Shown here: positions 50,375 through 62,280 of the stretch, piece after piece | Layout of the letters: the number at the start of each line of letters is the position of its first letter | Numbering within the stretch: position 1 is the stretch's first letter | Source: Zychaea mexicana | Lineage: Eukaryota > Mucoromycota > Mucoromycetes > Mucorales > Lichtheimiaceae | Assembly: GCF_025766255.1 (NCBI RefSeq) | Contig: NW_026516678.1 | Coordinates: forward strand, 62,001-126,000 | Length of the DNA: 64,000 nucleotides | Direction of reading: 5' to 3' | Translations under genes and position numbers: made by a program | The notes under the pieces: generated by a model | The model's input: the letters and a program-made list of their open reading frames with translations, nothing else | Databases searched by the model: none | What the model was told of the DNA's origin: nothing

Positions 50375-51542
50375 ATGGGCAAGCACCGCAAACGTCAAAC
50401 CAATAAACAACGGAATACCACTCGAAATACACCATCGTCACCGCCTAATCCTCCTCCTTCTACGGAACCGACAGAATTCACAGGTCCGAAAAGAAAGCTC
50501 GGTTCAGAGGTATGTTGCTTATGGCCAAAATGAAGATCAAAGTAAGAAAAGCCCCGTTGAAATGAATTCTGACGAGTTATGGTAGACTGATTTCGCGGAG
50601 AACCCTCGCCCAAGGAAACGAATCGCAAACATTGTGAACATCAAAGCAGGACGACAAGGTTCAGCTTGTGCTTACTGTCGAAAGTCAAAGGTAAACGTTC
50701 GTTGTAAAAAGTTAATAATGAAGTGAAAAATTTGGATTTCACAACTGCTGAGAATAGATACGTTGCGGCACGCATTTAAAGTGCCTTCACAAAGTGCAAA
50801 CGGCAGCACCCTCGTCATCACCATCGTCATCAGCATCATCAGCATCATTAGCAGCAGCAGCAGTAGCAAGGACAGTTGGCGTACAAACTGAACAACACAC
50901 TTTGATAGGGGTGTCCTTTTTGCCCAACAAGGATCGAATTTTTGCGTTGCTTCGAAATTACCTGGAGTCCACTAACCAGCGCTATCGCATATTCGACAAG
51001 AAGTGCTTGAAAAAAAGTGTCTCCAACTGCAGTATTAAAACACATTTGCTGTATGCAATTCTTGCGAATGCATCTTTGTAAGTAATCGTTGAAAGCTATG
51101 ATATATGTGAGGAAAAGGTAGTTCACTAACGATGACGTTACGAACTAGGTCCCAGAATGCCTCAGAAAAGAATGCATTGTTTGAAGAGGCCGTCAAGCGT
51201 GGCTCTTCTGACGTAATGGAGCCTGAAGAAAGCAACTGCGTTTTCTGGATCTTGCTAGCTGATATGCAAGCTGTACCAAGGTAGCATCATCACCTTCCGA
51301 AAAGTTAAATAATACGAGCCATGATACGATTTTTTTCTTTTTCATCGATGTTAGGTCCACAGTATCCCTTAGCATTGCAAGTCGTAAGTTTGTAGTGTTA
51401 TTTATGAGCATATGTATTTTACCTGACGCGAATCTATTAATTTAAACACAATCAACCTTTAAGGATGGTGAATCTCCTGGAACTTGGCGATGACAAAGGT
51501 GCCACCCTCAGTAAATGGATCAACGATATTGAAAATAAATAA
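50375..51542 (+). CDS. short regulator-like protein with an incomplete Zn2Cys6 cluster
   Basis: Exons 50375-50509, 50586-50690, 50758-51077, 51149-51280, 51355-51387 and 51464-51542 join in phase to give 267 residues. The fifth donor is the unusual GTTTGT; the better-looking GTAAGT five bases earlier would create a stop. A basic, Pro-rich start precedes ACAYCRKSKIRCGTHLKCLHKV (about residues 74-95). This matches the first half of a fungal Zn2Cys6 DNA-binding cluster (CxxCRxxKxxC...C), but the last two cysteines are missing. An Ala/Ser-rich linker leads to DRIFALLRNYLESTNQRYRIFDKKCL and LLYAILANASLSQNAS, which resemble the opening of the fungal transcription-factor homology domain. A full member has 500-900 residues, so this looks like a shortened or decaying regulator. 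Confidence 0.55.
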
Positions 51543-51837
51543 CTTTGTTGGTCTTTTTACTGCTCGATTTCTCTATTCATCGTTCATTCTCTCGTATTTG
51601 CGTCTCCTCCTTTCTCTTTCCCACCACTTTGCACTTGTCAGAATATAATGTTATTTATATATATTCTTAAAAAATTGTACATTGCTTATATAATTTTTTC
51701 ATCGCATTCGTTCTTTCTAATCACATAAAATCGGCGGTTAACAGTAGCAATGAGCGCAAACTAAGCAATCGATATAGTGCTGATATACAGAATATGGGTA
51801 AAGCAAGTAATTGTAAAAGACGGAAAAGGTGAGCCTT
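51543..51837. other. convergent intergenic region
   Basis: About 295 bp of AT-rich 3' flank between two converging genes; a TATATATATTC stretch near 51655. Nothing else is seen. Confidence 0.4.
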
Positions 51838-52932
51838 TTATATTTGGTACTTCTTGTAATCGTTTGTGATCTCCATAAAAATCTCTTTGGCGTAAGACTC
51901 ATGAATTTCCCAGTGCTTTGCGAGAGATTCCTTGTTTCGTATATAAAAGTTGTGTCGTTCTTCGCGCCACTGCTTTTTTGAAGCATCAGCATTATTTTCG
52001 TTCTTGTTACGCAGTAGATTTCTCATTGCCTGAGTGTGGTAAACTGGATGCATAATTTGCTGCTTTTTGTGCTGCAACGCTTCTTCTTTAAAGTTTTTTA
52101 GCAGCGCTCGCCCGATTTCTTCATATGCATCGTCCGGACCAAACCATCTTTCAAGCTCTTGACGTACAACAAGTGGTAACATACTGATAAATGCTGCTTT
52201 TGAATTATGGTCAATTACTTGTGAAGTGCGAGGTTGCTGAAGAACACTTTTGTGTAGCATAGCACGATGATTATTGTTATTGTTGCTGATGACCGAGAGA
52301 ATGGCTTTCGCTTCTTCGATATAGGCGTCGAAGAGTTCTTCTCTTAACATTGGGAGAAGAGATTGTGGCATGGATTCATCGTCATAAAACCCCCCGGCCA
52401 AAAGTCTCTGCCGGAAATAATAGCGACGGGCACGGACTTTCCCCTTTGTGTTATCATAACTGCGAAAAAGGATATACTTAGATTACATTGACCAGTAGAT
52501 GAATCGTGAATCCAAGTGTTCTTACCGTCGATATCCGTCCAAATCCTCGGTATCTTCCATCACCTCGTAGTGATAATTGCCATTCGCATGATACCAATCC
52601 ATTTCTTCCATTGTTGTAACAATAAACTCCGGGTCCCCTTCTCCGCGGCTGATATAATTTGAGCAAAGTCTAGATTCCGGTCGCAGTGTCAAGCCTCGGT
52701 CATCTAACAGAGCTAATAACTGTGCACGACGTGTCGCTATCGCTTCAGCAGCAGCATCCTCGTCTGCCAAGGTGTGTTCACTCCCTTGGTGGTTGTCGCT
52801 GACATCGCTTGCAGATGTGTCCTGCAAAAGTAAGAAGAACGTATAAGGGGTCCAGGTATCACTTGAGATGATTTACGTGATAATATGGTGCATGATCTAT
52901 TACAGTCGCACATCTTATTCTGCACATACCAT
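51838..52932 (-). CDS. conserved fungal protein of unknown function
   Basis: Exon 52932-52930 is just the ATG, followed at once by GTATGT. Exons 52821-52526 and 52459-51838 continue in phase (0, 2) to give 306 residues. The central motif, RRAQLLALLDDRGLTLRPESRLCSNYI followed by VTTMEEMDWYHANGNYHYE, matches a pattern I recall from uncharacterised proteins of basidiomycetes and Mucoromycota (R-x-x-x-L...GL-x-x-R-x-D/E-S-R-L-C...Y-I); this is memory only. A basic stretch, GKVRARRYYFRQRLL, and a long charged helical C-terminus (MLREELFDAYIEEAKAIL, then LKNFKEEALQHKKQQ) follow. There is no membrane segment or catalytic motif. The third exon is supported by a TTTTTCGCAG acceptor. Confidence 0.7.
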
Positions 52933-52960
52933 TTTTAACAGTTCCGATAAAGTGTCACAA

Positions 52961-52980
52961 GAGAGAGAGAGAGAGAGAGA
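52961..52980. repeat. (GA)10 microsatellite
   Basis: Ten GA units directly upstream of the start of the minus-strand gene, within its presumed promoter. Confidence 0.9.
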
Positions 52981-53077
52981 GGGATCATGTCGACAGCTTG
53001 CAGTGGAGGAGATGGTGTGATGCGCCTTAGCGATACCGCTAGTAAAAACTGGAGTGACGTAGTCATACTACGTAGTA

Positions 53078-53531
53078 CCTGCCTAAGAGCAGCTGCAGCG
53101 GTCGCTGTTACGGACCTGTTATGTTAAATTTAACAGGTCATTTAACAGCCAGACCCTGCAGCGGTTGCTGTTAACGTCCTGTTAAATTTAACAGCCTCAA
53201 CAAAAACTGTTAAATTTAACAGTTTCTTGAATCGAAAAAAAGGACTTGAAAAATAAAGTTATATCTCACTTCATTCTTTGTTTTTATTCTTCAAAATGAA
53301 CAACACTACTTCTAACGCCAATCGCCTGTCTGACGTTTCTGCCGCTGCCCCCTGCTCAGGAGAAAGGGCAAAGCTTTCATTGAAACCAACGACGTGTGAA
53401 GTTAACAGCTTCGTAACAGTAACCGCTGCACGAAATGCCCTGTTAAGCTGTTACGCACTGTTAAGCGGGCTGTTAAACTCTGAAATTTAACAGTTTCGTA
53501 ACAGCGACCGCTGCAGGTGCTCTTATGCAGG
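53078..53531. mobile_element. non-autonomous DNA transposon with 35-bp terminal inverted repeats
   Basis: The left end, 53078-53112 (begins CCTGCCTAAGAGCAG), is the inverse of the right end, 53497-53531 (ends GTGCTCTTATGCAGG), at 33 of 35 positions. A second, weaker inverted pair lies inside: GCAGCGGTTGCTGTTAACG near 53158-53176 and CGTAACAGTAACCGCTGCA near 53411-53429. The interior has three copies of the palindrome TGTTAAATTTAACA. A 62-codon remnant frame (53296-53490) has no transposase domain, so movement would need an enzyme from elsewhere. No target-site duplication is visible: the flanks are ...TACGTAGTA and ATCGGC.... The family is not identified; subterminal repeats would fit a hAT-like element. 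Confidence 0.8.
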
Positions 53532-53835
53532 ATCGGCTTTTGTAGATGTGATGTGAAGTAACTCTTGCATTGTAAAAAAACCTTTTACATACACATAACC
53601 ATTAACTTTCGTTTGCGATATCTTTTGTTGCGGCTCTTCCCTTAGTTCTCAAAGCATCTATGTTGATATATATAAAGGCAATGTGCTAATCATCTAGTAG
53701 AAACTTGCCAGTCCTATTATACTGTCTCATACATCTTCCCACTTTTGTGATGTATTTAATGGAGAGGAACCTCCTTTAGTATCTAATGTCATTTTTTATA
53801 AATGATGCCGCCAGTGTTATAATTACAGCGCCAGT

Positions 53836-53924
53836 ATGAATTTACTATTCTGCCATCAACCTGAAATTACGGCCGCCTTTATGAATCTATTATTCTGCCA
53901 TCAATCTGTAATTCGGCCGCCATT
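53836..53924. repeat. two-copy tandem repeat of about 44 bp
   Basis: The unit from TATGAATTTACTATTCTGCC to GGCCGCC occurs twice in a row (about 53836-53877 and 53880-53923) with a few substitutions. The sequence around it keeps repeating short GCCGCCA/CGCCA blocks every 20-45 bp to about 54035. Confidence 0.7.
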
Positions 53925-56728
53925 GTATTTTTTTCCTCCTGCCATTCACGAAAATCACACCGCCAATCACAAACACCCCCCAACGCCAAAATGAAAAGAA
54001 AGGCCCGCCATGATGGGAAAAAAGCCCCGCCAATCATTAGGAAAAATCCTGTATCTCCTAGCCAGCCATCCCCCCCCTCCCCGACGAAACATTTGACTGG
54101 TAAACTCAACCTATCACTGTTTTATTTCTTTTTCGCTGCATCGTTCCGTCTGATATGTAGTAGTTTGATGTGTTGTCATTAACTTTTTTCGTAGTGCATC
54201 CTTCATATGATGATAGCTTCTTCCACCGTGCTTCATGTATAATATCATTCATACATAATACGAGTTCGTACTACAGTGGTTTAACATTGATATAGAGACT
54301 GCTATCATGCTTCTAGCTTTTATGATTCTTGTTTAAAAGAAGCTATATGATGGATCTGACGCCTTTTCCTCTTCTCAAGCTCTTTCTGACACGGGAACGG
54401 GTGTCGCTTACGGATTTTAAGCGTTCTGAAGGTTCAATTTCTAACGCGAATAGAAGAGTCTAGATATACTCAAAAATGATTTAGCCAACACTGTGTGCTC
54501 TGAGCCTGTCACCATCCAGATACGTTTATACTTGTGTTGCTTTGCTAAGAGCGGGAAAATATTAGTTTGTTATTCCAGCACTTTTAAAAAAGGCGCAAAT
54601 GGGTGTATTAATGAGGTGAATGAAAATTGCGATTGCGTCCAGCATATAAATTACTCAGTGTTTTTCTTTTTCTGCAGACACATTGTCCCTTTGCCGTCAG
54701 CGAGAGAATATTCATACATTGTATTTCGGCTCAGCCTACGAAATGTATAGCAATAATGGTCTGGAGAGCCATCAGCCTTTAAAAACACTTTGGAACTTGT
54801 AGGCAAGCGTTAGCGTTGTAATACCTGTAGCCATTGTCGTTGCATATGTACTACAACATAGCTATGTATGTCTTTTAGCAGTATGGACGCAGGTGCGCTT
54901 GTACAGAGTGCTGGATTTTTCCAATATACAATAAACTGAGCATATGTAAAAGCTGATCATATTAACATGTTGTGATTGTTCATATAAGTGAATTTTCTAC
55001 TACTGCTACTATATGTTCAATGTGTCGTTTCCAAGATACGAGTTGCTATTGTTCTCGACATCTTTCATGTATTGGGATCCGTGCATGTTACAACTGCCAA
55101 CTGCAGAAGATGGACGTATAAATATCATTGTTTCAAGGAGTATCATAGCATGAGTGTTTGGGGACCGAGAAAATTTTCCTCCTTGTTGATCCTAGCATAT
55201 CTGGTGCACAAGTGACAATGCAAAGGGAGCACCCGCTGCACTTTGACCGAGAAGCGGTTTTAGAAGTGAGATACGTGCTTCCTAGCTTTATTTGTGTTGT
55301 CTTTGCAATTTACCTTGCTCGAGTAGTAATACCAAACCGAAACACATATAGATAAACCATATTCTGTTGCCATCTTTTAATAGTTGCATGTACGGATCAA
55401 TACCGATGGTATTGTCATAGATATACACCGGCATCAAATCTAAAAAAGAGGGATTGTATGCACTTTGATCGTATAATAATTCTGGCAGACCACTACATGG
55501 AACGGTAAAATATTGAAATCAAATCTAGGCGTCGACATGAACATAGCTTTTTACTACGTATGTATGTACCATAACGAAAAGAGAAAAAGGAACTATATAC
55601 TGGTAGGTATCCTGGCCGATGTACAAAATAACAGTGCCGAATTGATCGAAGTTGAAAAGAGCCACGACTTATTATCTCATCAAAGACCTTTTTTATAGCA
55701 ACTACTTGAAACAACATTTGAAGTATTGTACTTATAGCTTATAAATTCGACTGTCATCGAAGAATGTCTTTCTTGAGTTGAGATATGATCTTGGAAGACT
55801 TCACAGATACGCATCAGCGACACAGAAGTAACGTGTGCTGTGGTGTCGTCTTTCCGCTGACTTTAGCAGTACACATGCATACTATGATTGGGTTGAAAAA
55901 ACGAAACGAGGCGCAACCTTGAGGATCTGCAGACATAGAAAAACAAACAGCACAGAGTCTGTCACTAGCTTTGGTCAATTGAACTCCTCTATATATCAAA
56001 AACCTCTTCCTACCTAGAGAGGAGATATGCACGAGTGTCACTCTTTTGATATCGGGTTATAACGTAGTGTTCCCTAGCTCGAAAATTGATTGAAAGTGCT
56101 TTTTCTTGTATCATCAAGGGAAAGGAAGGGAAAGCGCTTCTTTGTAGCTGCTGCCTACCAGTATACGTATAGCAGTATGTAGAAGGATGTTTGTTGTCGG
56201 ATGGATATGCTAAATACGTAGTATGTGTGCATCACGTAGAACGCAATTTTTCGTGCGGTAGCACATGACCCAATTATAACGCCAGTACATCAGCAGAGAC
56301 GGGGAGAAAGAAAAAAAGCTGCCTTTTTGGCGCGCAGGGAGAAAACAAACAGTGCAGCAGGGTGACGAGCATATAACAAGTTGATTGACGGGGAGACAAA
56401 GTAACCGCCAATAAAGCATTCACACAACACCAACAGAGAAGAAGAATAGGTTACGCCAGTTTCGTTTATTTTTTACAAAAAAAAAGCAAACTCTTTTATT
56501 TAACGCTACTGAGATATATAATGATGGGTGATATGTTTCTGTACTATATATAATATGTGATGAAATGAGGATGAACAAAATTACTACATGAAAAAGAAGG
56601 GAAAAAAGTAGGGGATCGAAAGAAAGCGAACGAGAAAGAAGGGAAGAAGAGTAGGCGAAGAACAAGGAAAACGAAGAGAAAGGGGGGGGTGTGTGGGTGG
56701 AGGGGAGTGAGGGGTTTGAGTTTTCCGT
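53925..56728. other. 2.8-kb stretch without a recognisable gene
   Basis: A short basic frame (53991-54182) has an ATG in good context but is mostly made from the GCC repeats. Frames near 54493, 54988 and 55513 are not protein-like. No RNA gene was recognised. The right end is the 3' flank of the next minus-strand gene. Confidence 0.4.
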
Positions 56729-57399
56729 TTACCGGACAGAAACGTCGTAATAATCGAATGTTGGCTGAAGTGCTTGGTGGTGATGAAGTGCTTGTTGATG
56801 ATGGTAGTGGTGATCATACCCGCCAGTAACGGGATGCCCAGATGTAGGATCGATGATACGAATGGCTCGAGACGTGCGCATCTTGGCGGCTCTATTGCTG
56901 TTGCTATTGCTACTGCTTGGAAGTCCAGGCCATGATGCAAGTTTGCTATTTGGTACAGAGACCTGAGTCCTTTTTGCTGGATCGATGATTGGAATAGCCC
57001 GTGTATGGGATCCCGAAGCAGGCGATGTGCTTGGCGATGACTGCGGTGATATCCGTTGCTGAATCCTTTGACGATGCTCGATGACCTTTCAAAAGAAACC
57101 ATTTATGTACAGCCCCTTTAGAGATTCGGTAAAAGAAAACCACGAAAAAAAAAAGGCTCGCGAGAACAGCAGAGTGCTATCACTTACGTCGTCAGAACAT
57201 AAAAGTGGACAAAAGTCATAGTCGTCGTAAAAGTTCCGGGCGAGTTCATGCTGTGTCTTGAATTGCTCGAGCCGTATCACTGTGTGTGGTAGTTTTTTTG
57301 TTCGTCGTTGGCAAGGTGCGTTGTTTTGGAGAAAGCGCATGTAGCAGCAGCAGCAACAACAACAAACTCCAACTTACTTGGTCTTTCGTATGCTGCCAT
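56729..57399 (-). CDS. small protein with two RAI-x-I-I-D-P motifs
   Basis: Exons 57399-57378, 57279-57188 and 57085-56729 join in phase (1, 0) to give 156 residues: MAAYERP, then MIRLEQFKTQHELARNFYDD and FCPLLCSDD, then VIEHRQRIQQRISPQSS. Two similar motifs follow: HTRAIPIIDPAKRTQV (about residues 67-82) and SRAIRIIDPTSGHPV (about 112-126). The end is rich in His and Gln (YDHHYHHQQALHHHQALQ) and closes with YYDVSVR. The RAI-x-I-I-D-P-x-T-G form resembles short linear motifs in disordered fungal translation factors (eIF4G-like A-I-x-I-x-N/D-P), but this is a weak likeness. There is no folded domain. Because the last exon has no ATG, no long open frame shows the gene; phase agreement and the repeated motif support it. 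Confidence 0.6.
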
Positions 57400-57470
57400 G
57401 GTGGATGAATGAGGATGATGAGGATGATAGGTTGTTTATGTCAATATGATGTGCGTGGACGGTATGAAAT

Positions 57471-57494
57471 AGTAGTAGTAGTAGTAGTAGTAGT
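57471..57494. repeat. (AGT)8 microsatellite
   Basis: Eight AGT units about 75 bp upstream of the start codon of the minus-strand gene, so in its promoter or leader. Confidence 0.9.
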
Positions 57495-57499
57495 GCAAG

Positions 57500-60400
57500 A
57501 CGAGGACGTTAGTGGGTCAGTGAGAATGTATGCTAAATGTGGGATGAAGGGAAGAAGTAAGGAGAGAAGGAAAGAAAGAGAAGAGGACAGAGGCTATTAA
57601 AGAGGAACGAGAAAAGAGGAGCGTGCTGTATGCAGCGAACCAAAGAAAAAAGAGCAGCCGCGGAAAATGCACCCAGTAGTGAATGTTACACGGATTGCTT
57701 GTGCGCTTCTGCTTCCCAAAAAAGTATAGCGTCAAACCATGGCCCTGGCTGTTGTTCGTCCGTGTTCAGATGATCCCAACCAGCCGGAAGGGTGTCGCAG
57801 GCTTCTTCGTTACTATATGGCGCGTGTATGCGTGTTCCTTTCGAGGTGTGCTTCTCTTTACAGGACATACAGCGCTCAGGCAGGACAAAGAAGAAGAAGA
57901 AGAAGCAGACAAGCCGTGCGCTTGGATAAGCACAGGCAGGCTTCTTTTGCTTAGTGTCTCCTGCCATTTGCGATTGAAAGTTTAATGATACATGGTTTTA
58001 AGGAGCAGAGAGGTTAGGAGGGGGGACTCGCTTTTTCTTTTTCCAGCTCGATTGCTTTAGGTTTGGCTGTTTGTGTGACGTGGGTGACCTTTAAAAAACA
58101 TCGGATGGTAGAATGGCATTTATTCAGAAGGACCTGCTGCTCTGCCTGCTGCAAGGTTCAGCAGCTCTCTCTCATTAGACTGCCTATGGCATTCCCTCGA
58201 ATTGCACGACTGTTTCCATGACTTTCATTCTTGTCGTGCTTTCCCCTTTTACTGTGCCCTATCACCCTTACTTCACTTATGGACGATCGCCTACTTCATA
58301 ATAATAATGACAAAAAAGAAGGGATGCACAAACGGGTCACAGGCAGCAAAGCGGGTTAGCTTGCATCAGAGATTGCATAAAAGCATACTGAACACTCGAG
58401 CAACATATCGAGATGGTCGTAGCCTGATTTCCGTGCAATCTAAATAAATAGCGCCTCGCTCATGTGAACAAAACAGGCAGCTGAAGAAGAAGAAGAAAAA
58501 AAAAAGCTTATTTCGGAGTAGGCCGATCGTCTTTGTTCTTACACAACAACAGCAACAACCATGCTATGTATATAGAATTGATACAACAACCTCCCCAAAC
58601 AAAAAGACAAATAATGAAATGTTTATACTTGAGGATTAGGCATGATTCCATTTTCTCACCCGCTATGTGGTGTAGGTATTATAGTATCGTAGTCCATCAT
58701 GGAAGCTATCTTTCTACCTGTTGTTGTTGTTGTGCTACTCTCTTTTACTGTACGTAAAAATAATACCGCAGCCAAGCAGCATGCTCGTACTTTCTTTTTT
58801 TCGATGGCTCGCCTGTATACGTTCCTCAATGACGGGTCTAAGGTGATACCAATTTTGAACATTGTTCCACGAGTCAATATAGCGTCTCCATGCTCCCTCC
58901 CTTTGTGGCCCGAAAACGAAGAATCCATGAGATTATATATTATATCTCGGTAACAGTCTCATAATAAGCATCGTACCCGAGATGTCTGTAGTAGATGCAA
59001 ATGCAGACAATCAGTTGTTAAAGTTAAGCATGAGAAGCATATGCAACGACGTCCCGATGAAACTCATGGCTCGCTGAATATCGCATTTTCGGAGTCTTCG
59101 TCGATGCAAGCATAAGGGAGAAAGTTTAGATTGTTTCTCAGTGAGGCTCAGAGTAGTGTCTTTTGTGCGTCAAACCCTACTGTGACCATTGTTATATGCA
59201 GTGTATGAGTAGTGCTTATAGAGACTTTGACAACTGTTGTCCAAACAACCCGAGTTTGTTTCGGCCGGTATTGTTTCAGCTTGAAAATATCACTTTTTCC
59301 TACCAATTCCGGCGAGAATCTTTACCCATGCAGATTACATACTCTATCGTTGATAGCAGCAGTATATCTTGACAGACATAAGATCACAGTCTACTCTTAA
59401 ATTTGTCTAGCATATGTATCTAGCCGGTATGGTTTGATAGTAAACAGTGGTACTCCTCCATGTAAAATGGTTCAATGTTACCATCTGCTTCAGCGATAAT
59501 GCTGAAAAAAGACAAGCCGAGTGATCATGTGTGCTGATCCGAGCATTTTTATAATAGATAGCGCTTTCCCTTCTTTCCCCTCTCGCTTATTTCAACATTT
59601 TACTTTGACGTATGGCAGTAAATGTATGATAGAGCATATTGCTATAAAAATCAATGTCATTTCTTTTTCTTTACTAATGACACTATGCACATACTATTTA
59701 ATTAATTACACATGAGCTCATCGACACAGCAGGCTGTGTGTGCATCGTGTCGCAGATCAACAAGCGGGACAAAACGTGGGTCCAAGCGGAGCACCTGTTG
59801 GTTTGCCATTCAAGGAACGCCACTCAAATTTGGGTTAACGGGGTTGGTGGTAATATATATGATAATGTGGGATAATCTAATAACCTCTTCTTTGCTTATT
59901 TACAGTAGAATTGCCTTTACGAGCAAAACAGCCGGTACAAACGTTATGAGACAATGAGATTTAATTTTCCAGTAATTTAAGATAGGAGAGCATGTGTCTT
60001 GTTTTCGCAGAAAACATGTACTCTTTTCCTCTCCCCCTATTATCGTACGTCATCAATAGCACAGCTTATTTTTCTCCAAGCCTTCTCGCACGCAGTGGTA
60101 ATATATAGGAGAAAAGAAAAGGATATACAAAAAAGGGATTACATACTGCATATAGATCGTCGCTTGCTATATTGCATACAATTAGTTTCAATTCATAACT
60201 TCTCGAAAAGCGAACGACTTACCTTTCTATACAAAAGGAAGCGACTAATAGACAGAAAAGCTTTTTACATATTTATATATGTAATGGCTATGAAGAGGGC
60301 TTATAAAAGAAGATACTACGCTAAAGAAAGACTTGTTCAGCAAAATCACCGGCAAAATCTGGGTAAAATGGGCCACAGCAATACCCTCTCGATTGTTCAA

Positions 60401-62196
60401 CGTGTGCTTTCATGCAAAATACATTTGCTGAAACTCCGTACCCTTAATTTCGTATCCATATGCCGCTAGCTGTTACATACTTTTTCTTTCTGCGTATTTG
60501 ACAGGAGGATTAGCACATCAATTGAGAGTGTTGTTCATCACTCTCGATTATGGTGAAGTGGCTTATACGTTGGGAAGATGAAAAAGGGTAGTTGGAAAAA
60601 GGTCCAAAATAGTTGTATATAAGATGTGCACTTTCAGTTACTAAGTGATGCTGCAAAATGTAAACCGTGAAAACAGCAATGAAGAGTGATCAATTAGTGT
60701 TGACGCGGTAGAGTTGCCAGTGAAGCACATAAAGTAAAGTTCTTACACCTGTTTTGCTGTTGTTGCTATGTAATACATATACATGGGACTTTAAAATTTG
60801 GATATATTTTTTTTATCGTAGTATGTAGCCATGAATTCCTATGTTTCCTTCTCGACGCTAAGAAAAAAGCCATACCGTCATTATGCAAAAACTTCATGTG
60901 CGCGTCAAAAGCCGGGTTGCCATAATGATAACATTTACTGCTAGCTGCTTAATACAAATGGTTTCAAAGGGGAAACTAATAGCTTAAGATATAGCTGCTA
61001 AGAGATATCAGACGGTTTCTATGTAAAATTCAAACTCTGTTGCCATGATAAACATGCTATTAGCTGGTTGCTATGGAATTTATAAGCTTGTAGATAGGTA
61101 TGTGGAGAATGAGCCATGAATCAAGCAATTGCTTACAAAAACGGACAGCTGCTTTGGTTTAACAGAGTTGATATCCGCTTTTTTCAAAGATATAAATAAA
61201 TAAACAGTTGTTGTTACGAGAAACATTAGCTTATAGTTCGATTGCTATAGAGATTATTCCAAATCCTAAATTCGGCTACTGTGCTGGTCAACTTTTGGCC
61301 CCATTTACGATTTTTCGTAGCAGCGGTATTTTCGTGGCGAGCAACAGCTATCGAAGAAACTGTCCATCGATTGGCATATATAGAGTACACCGTATGTGGT
61401 GCAACAACAATGATGGTATGCCACAAGTAGCTTCTATCATGAGTACTAGTACAGAACAAGGCTTTTCAAAATGTATACATAGAGTATGGTACAAGATGCT
61501 TGCTTTAACTCAAAATTTTTAAGCCTGGTATCAAGTGAGTACTCGCAAACACAAATTTTATAAAGTAGCTCAAATGTACGACGTACTTTCCTAGGGTTGG
61601 AACAGAACGAATCAAACTGATCGAATAGTGTTATATAATAATGGAGCTTTTTGATCGTATACATTTAGTTATTCAATAAGTGCCTCTTTCCTCCCTTGAG
61701 TAGTTGTTTTTATGATCTTTCAATGACAAAAGCTGCTAGTAAAAAGCCTGGATTTTATGGAAACGGGGTAAAGCCTACTCATTAAGGAGTGAGGAAGGAT
61801 GAAAGTATAAACATCATTGTTTGAAGCGTTGCTGTTGTTGTCATTATTCCCTCGACTACTGTACCATCATAAGCACGATATGTAACGAATTAAGTCAGCT
61901 GAGAAGGATCAGACTTTGTGATTCTTCTGGACATTCGTTATATCCGCTTACCTCACCTTCAAGTTGGACAATCTATGGAAGATAAAACTCTCCTCCATGA
62001 AAGCGTTACACACGTACCGGGAAGCAGAGATCTTTGATGTCCAAAAATTTTTGGACTGCTTAAATTTTTAGGTGAAAGCACAGTTGTGTCACGTCAGCCC
62101 GAAATTATTCATAGAGGCAGAATCTGAGTGGATGAAGATCTCGGTAAACTTTGCGATTTCTGTATGCTCTAGATCCGCAAATGCCTCACGCAATGT
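57500..62196. other. 4.7-kb stretch without a supported gene
   Basis: Short frames only. The frame at 59712-59957 starts with a CASCRRSTSGTKRGSKRSTC segment (paired cysteines, basic) that could be a first exon, but no continuation was found. The 156-codon frame at 59999-60469 is Lys/Arg/Tyr-rich and has no domain. No tRNA-like fold was recognised. Confidence 0.4.
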
Positions 62197-62204
62197 TATA
62201 AAAA
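62197..62204 (+). promoter_or_regulatory. TATA box candidate for the YcnI-like gene
   Basis: TATAAAAA, 77-84 bp before the ATG at 62281. Confidence 0.5.
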
Positions 62205-62280
62205 GGACGAAATTTTCTTGTTTCAAAAAGTTTTTAACTATTGACGGCACGGTCACGACAACAAATCAACAATTATAAAC

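Noticed and set aside
52961..52980. GA run as part of a CRISPR-like array
   Set aside because: A simple dinucleotide repeat without spacers; no CRISPR array is expected or seen.
59999..60469. 156-codon frame
   Set aside because: Lys/Arg/Tyr/Ile-rich with no domain, no TATA box and no splice partner; probably chance in AT-rich DNA.
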